DNA from: Pseudomonadota bacterium
GTDB taxonomy: Bacteria; Pseudomonadota; Alphaproteobacteria; Acetobacterales; Acetobacteraceae
NCBI GenBank assembly: GCA_021807975.1
Contig: JAKBCJ010000234.1
Coordinates: forward strand, 1-7,507
Direction: 5' to 3'
DNA: 7,507 bases
Part shown: one piece after another, positions 6,101-7,507 of the stretch
Numbering within the stretch: position 1 is the first letter of the stretch
Layout: each line of letters begins with the position of its first letter
Notes under the pieces: model-generated
What the model was told of the DNA's origin: nothing
Database searches by the model: none
The model's input: only the letters and a program-made list of their open reading frames with translations
Position numbers and translations under genes: made by a program

Positions 6101-6982
6101 ATGCCTTTCGCCACCACAGACGACGGTGTCCGCCTCTACTACGAAGAAACAGGCTCCGGCACGCCCGTGATCTTCGTGCATGAATACGCCGGTGACCACC
6201 GTGCGTGGGAAACCCAGATGCGCCATTTTGGCCAGCGCTACCGTGCGATCACCTATGGCGCTCGGGGGTATCCGCCGTCCGACGTGCCCGATGATGTGTC
6301 GAAATACTCCCAGGCACGCGCCGCCGATGATGTTGGTGCGGTGCTGGACCATTTGAAGATCGATAAAGCCCATATCGTCGGCCTGTCGATGGGCGGTTTC
6401 GCCACCCTGCATTTCGGCTTCCGCTATGCTGCCCGGGCATTGTCGCTGACAGTCGCCGGCTGCGGTTACGGGGCGGAAAAAGACCAGCGCGACAAATTCC
6501 GCGCTGAGGTCGCTGCCGTCGCCGCCTTCCTGGACGAAAACGGCATCGAAGCCTTCGCCGCTAAATACGCATATGGCCCAACCCGCGTGCAGTTCGAAAA
6601 TAAAGACCCGCGCGGTTTCGCGGAATTCAAGCAGCAACTGGCCGAACATTCTCTCGTCGGCGCCCGCAACACTCAGTTGGGCGTCCAGGGGGAACGGCCA
6701 TCGCTCTACGATCTGGTGGACCAAATGGCGGCGCTGACCGTGCCCACCCTGATCCTGACCGGGGACGAAGACTGGCCCTGCCTGCAACCGGCGCTGCTGA
6801 TGAAGCAGACCATCCCGTCCTCGGCGCTGTCTGTGATGCCCAACTGCGGCCACACCATCAACCTGGAGGACCCGGACCAGTTCAACCGCCTGGTTGGCGA
6901 TTTCATCGTTCAGGTTGATGCCGGGCGCTGGCCGAAGCGGGACCCGCGGACGATGGTCGCGTCTATCACCGGCATGAAATGA
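6101..6982 (+). CDS. Alpha/beta-fold hydrolase
   Basis: A 293-residue single-domain hydrolase of the large family holding esterases, lactonases, haloperoxidase-like enzymes and C-C bond hydrolases. The N-terminus TTDDGVRLYYEETGSG is typical. VIFVHEYAGDHRAW (23-36) holds the oxyanion-hole strand and turn, here HEYAG rather than the common HGxPG. The nucleophile elbow is GLSMGG with Ser96. The other triad members are most likely Asp224 in TGDEDWP and His251 in NCGHTIN. The cap region (about 125-205) is charged and helical. There is no signal peptide, so it is probably cytoplasmic. The start is fixed by AGGAG at 6090-6094 and by homology-like sequence beginning at once after it. The neighbours are the gene-poor interval and a lipoprotein gene 64 bp downstream on the same strand; neither hints at a substrate. 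Fold and triad are clear, the substrate cannot be inferred. Confidence 0.94.
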   Translation: MPFATTDDGVRLYYEETGSGTPVIFVHEYAGDHRAWETQMRHFGQRYRAITYGARGYPPSDVPDDVSKYSQARAADDVGAVLDHLKIDKAHIVGLSMGGFATLHFGFRYAARALSLTVAGCGYGAEKDQRDKFRAEVAAVAAFLDENGIEAFAAKYAYGPTRVQFENKDPRGFAEFKQQLAEHSLVGARNTQLGVQGERPSLYDLVDQMAALTVPTLILTGDEDWPCLQPALLMKQTIPSSALSVMPNCGHTINLEDPDQFNRLVGDFIVQVDAGRWPKRDPRTMVASITGMK

Positions 6983-7046
6983 CCCGCCGGCGCCGACGGA
7001 GGCGTGATTGGACCCCACATCCGCATCGCCGGTAAGGTAGGTCGCG

Positions 7047-7507
7047 ATGCGTAGCTGTGTGTCTTTGCTGTTGGTTTTCGCGCTTTCTGGATGCGGGTCC
7101 GTTCTAACTGCCTCGACCGCGGACGTGGCGGGCATCGCTGGCGCAGGGGTCGCCGGCGCGGTGACGAAAAGTGGCGCGGCGGCGGCCGGCATCGGCCTGG
7201 GCATCGCCGCCGGGGCCAACGCCGGATTGCAGTATGTGGAGCGCGACGCACACTCCAGCGAACAAGACAGGATCGCCGCCGCCGCGGGTGCGCTGGACCC
7301 GGACGTCGTCGGCCATTGGGACAACACGCACGCCGTCCCAATCGAACCGAATGAACACGGCGATGTCGTCGTCACGCGGTTGATCGGGTCCGACGCGTTC
7401 AGTTGCAAGGAAATCGTATTTTCGGTCGATACGGTCGAGAAGGAGCAGCCGCACAAGGCATTCTACACCGCAACGGTCTGCCTGGACGGCACCACCTGGA
7501 AATGGGC
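7047..7507 (+). CDS. Glycine-zipper lipoprotein, 17-kDa/RT0821-like surface antigen type, cut by window edge
   Basis: The frame runs 153 codons to the right edge without a stop. Residues 1-16 form a lipoprotein signal peptide ending in the lipobox L-S-G-C, so Cys16 should be lipidated; Gly at +2 is compatible with outer-membrane sorting under the Lol rule known from E. coli. Residues 29-60 are Gly/Ala-rich, with glycines at 48, 52, 56 and 60 forming a regular GxxxGxxxGxxxG zipper that could insert in or pack on a membrane. After a charged linker, a C-terminal beta-rich part contains Cys120 and Cys145, likely a disulfide, and ends TVCLDGTTWKW. This resembles the end of 17-kDa surface antigen-like / RT0821-type proteins (A-C-x-x-x-DG-x-W). 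The ATG at 7047 follows AAGGTAGG and is the first start giving a signal peptide. Lipoprotein nature is firm; the family name is tentative. Confidence 0.8.
   Translation, partial: MRSCVSLLLVFALSGCGSVLTASTADVAGIAGAGVAGAVTKSGAAAAGIGLGIAAGANAGLQYVERDAHSSEQDRIAAAAGALDPDVVGHWDNTHAVPIEPNEHGDVVVTRLIGSDAFSCKEIVFSVDTVEKEQPHKAFYTATVCLDGTTWKW

Noticed and set aside
6983..7000. GC-rich dyad CGCCGGCG after the hydrolase stop as a terminator
   Set aside because: It is a short palindrome with no adequate loop and no T-run following it.
6020..7456. A 478-residue minus-strand frame covering both the hydrolase and the lipoprotein gene
   Set aside because: It is antisense to two genes with clear motifs, spans their intergenic gap and has no recognisable domain; it is a GC-bias artefact.

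Overview
The window looks like a piece of a high-GC Gram-negative chromosome, most likely an alphaproteobacterium. The order cannot be settled from this stretch; Sphingomonadales and Acetobacteraceae-like lineages would both fit. The evidence is strong third-position G/C bias, a Tad (Flp) pilus minor-pilin cassette, a Form II CoxL-type molybdenum hydroxylase, and a Cys-anchored glycine-zipper lipoprotein. I see no phage, transposon, CRISPR, tRNA or rRNA sequence, and no convincing rho-independent terminator.

Left part (1-3275). A PPOX-type flavoprotein gene runs off the left edge on the minus strand. It is divergent from a small SnoaL/NTF2-like gene (549-938, plus), with 73 bp between the start codons. 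The SnoaL-like gene converges, with only 6 bp between stop codons, on a large minus-strand gene (945-3275). That gene encodes a molybdopterin-binding subunit of the xanthine dehydrogenase / aerobic CO dehydrogenase superfamily. It carries the Form II AYRGAGR active-site signature, and no iron-sulfur or FAD subunit gene lies next to it. These three genes look like general redox and small-molecule metabolism; no substrate can be named.

Middle part (3370-5728, all minus). Three tightly coupled genes encode Tad pilus components: a TadG-like protein with an N-terminal Tad domain and a long Ser/Thr/Gly-rich beta-helix-like region, then two TadE/TadF-type pseudopilins that both carry the G-X4-E-F prepilin-peptidase motif. 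The genes overlap by ATGA and TTGA junctions, so they are almost certainly one translationally coupled operon. The motor, secretin, prepilin peptidase and major pilin are not in the window.

Right part (5729-7507). A 372-bp gene-poor, locally AT-rich stretch separates the Tad operon from an alpha/beta hydrolase (6101-6982, plus), which has a complete Ser-Asp-His triad. After it comes a lipoprotein gene cut by the right edge (7047-7507, plus), with a lipobox, a regular GxxxG glycine zipper and a C-terminal domain resembling 17-kDa/RT0821-type surface antigens.

No clearly undescribed multi-gene system is visible. The points most worth a second look are the compact TadG-TadE-TadF cassette with its non-vWA TadG, the unpaired CoxL-like subunit, and the coupled TTG start of the third Tad gene.
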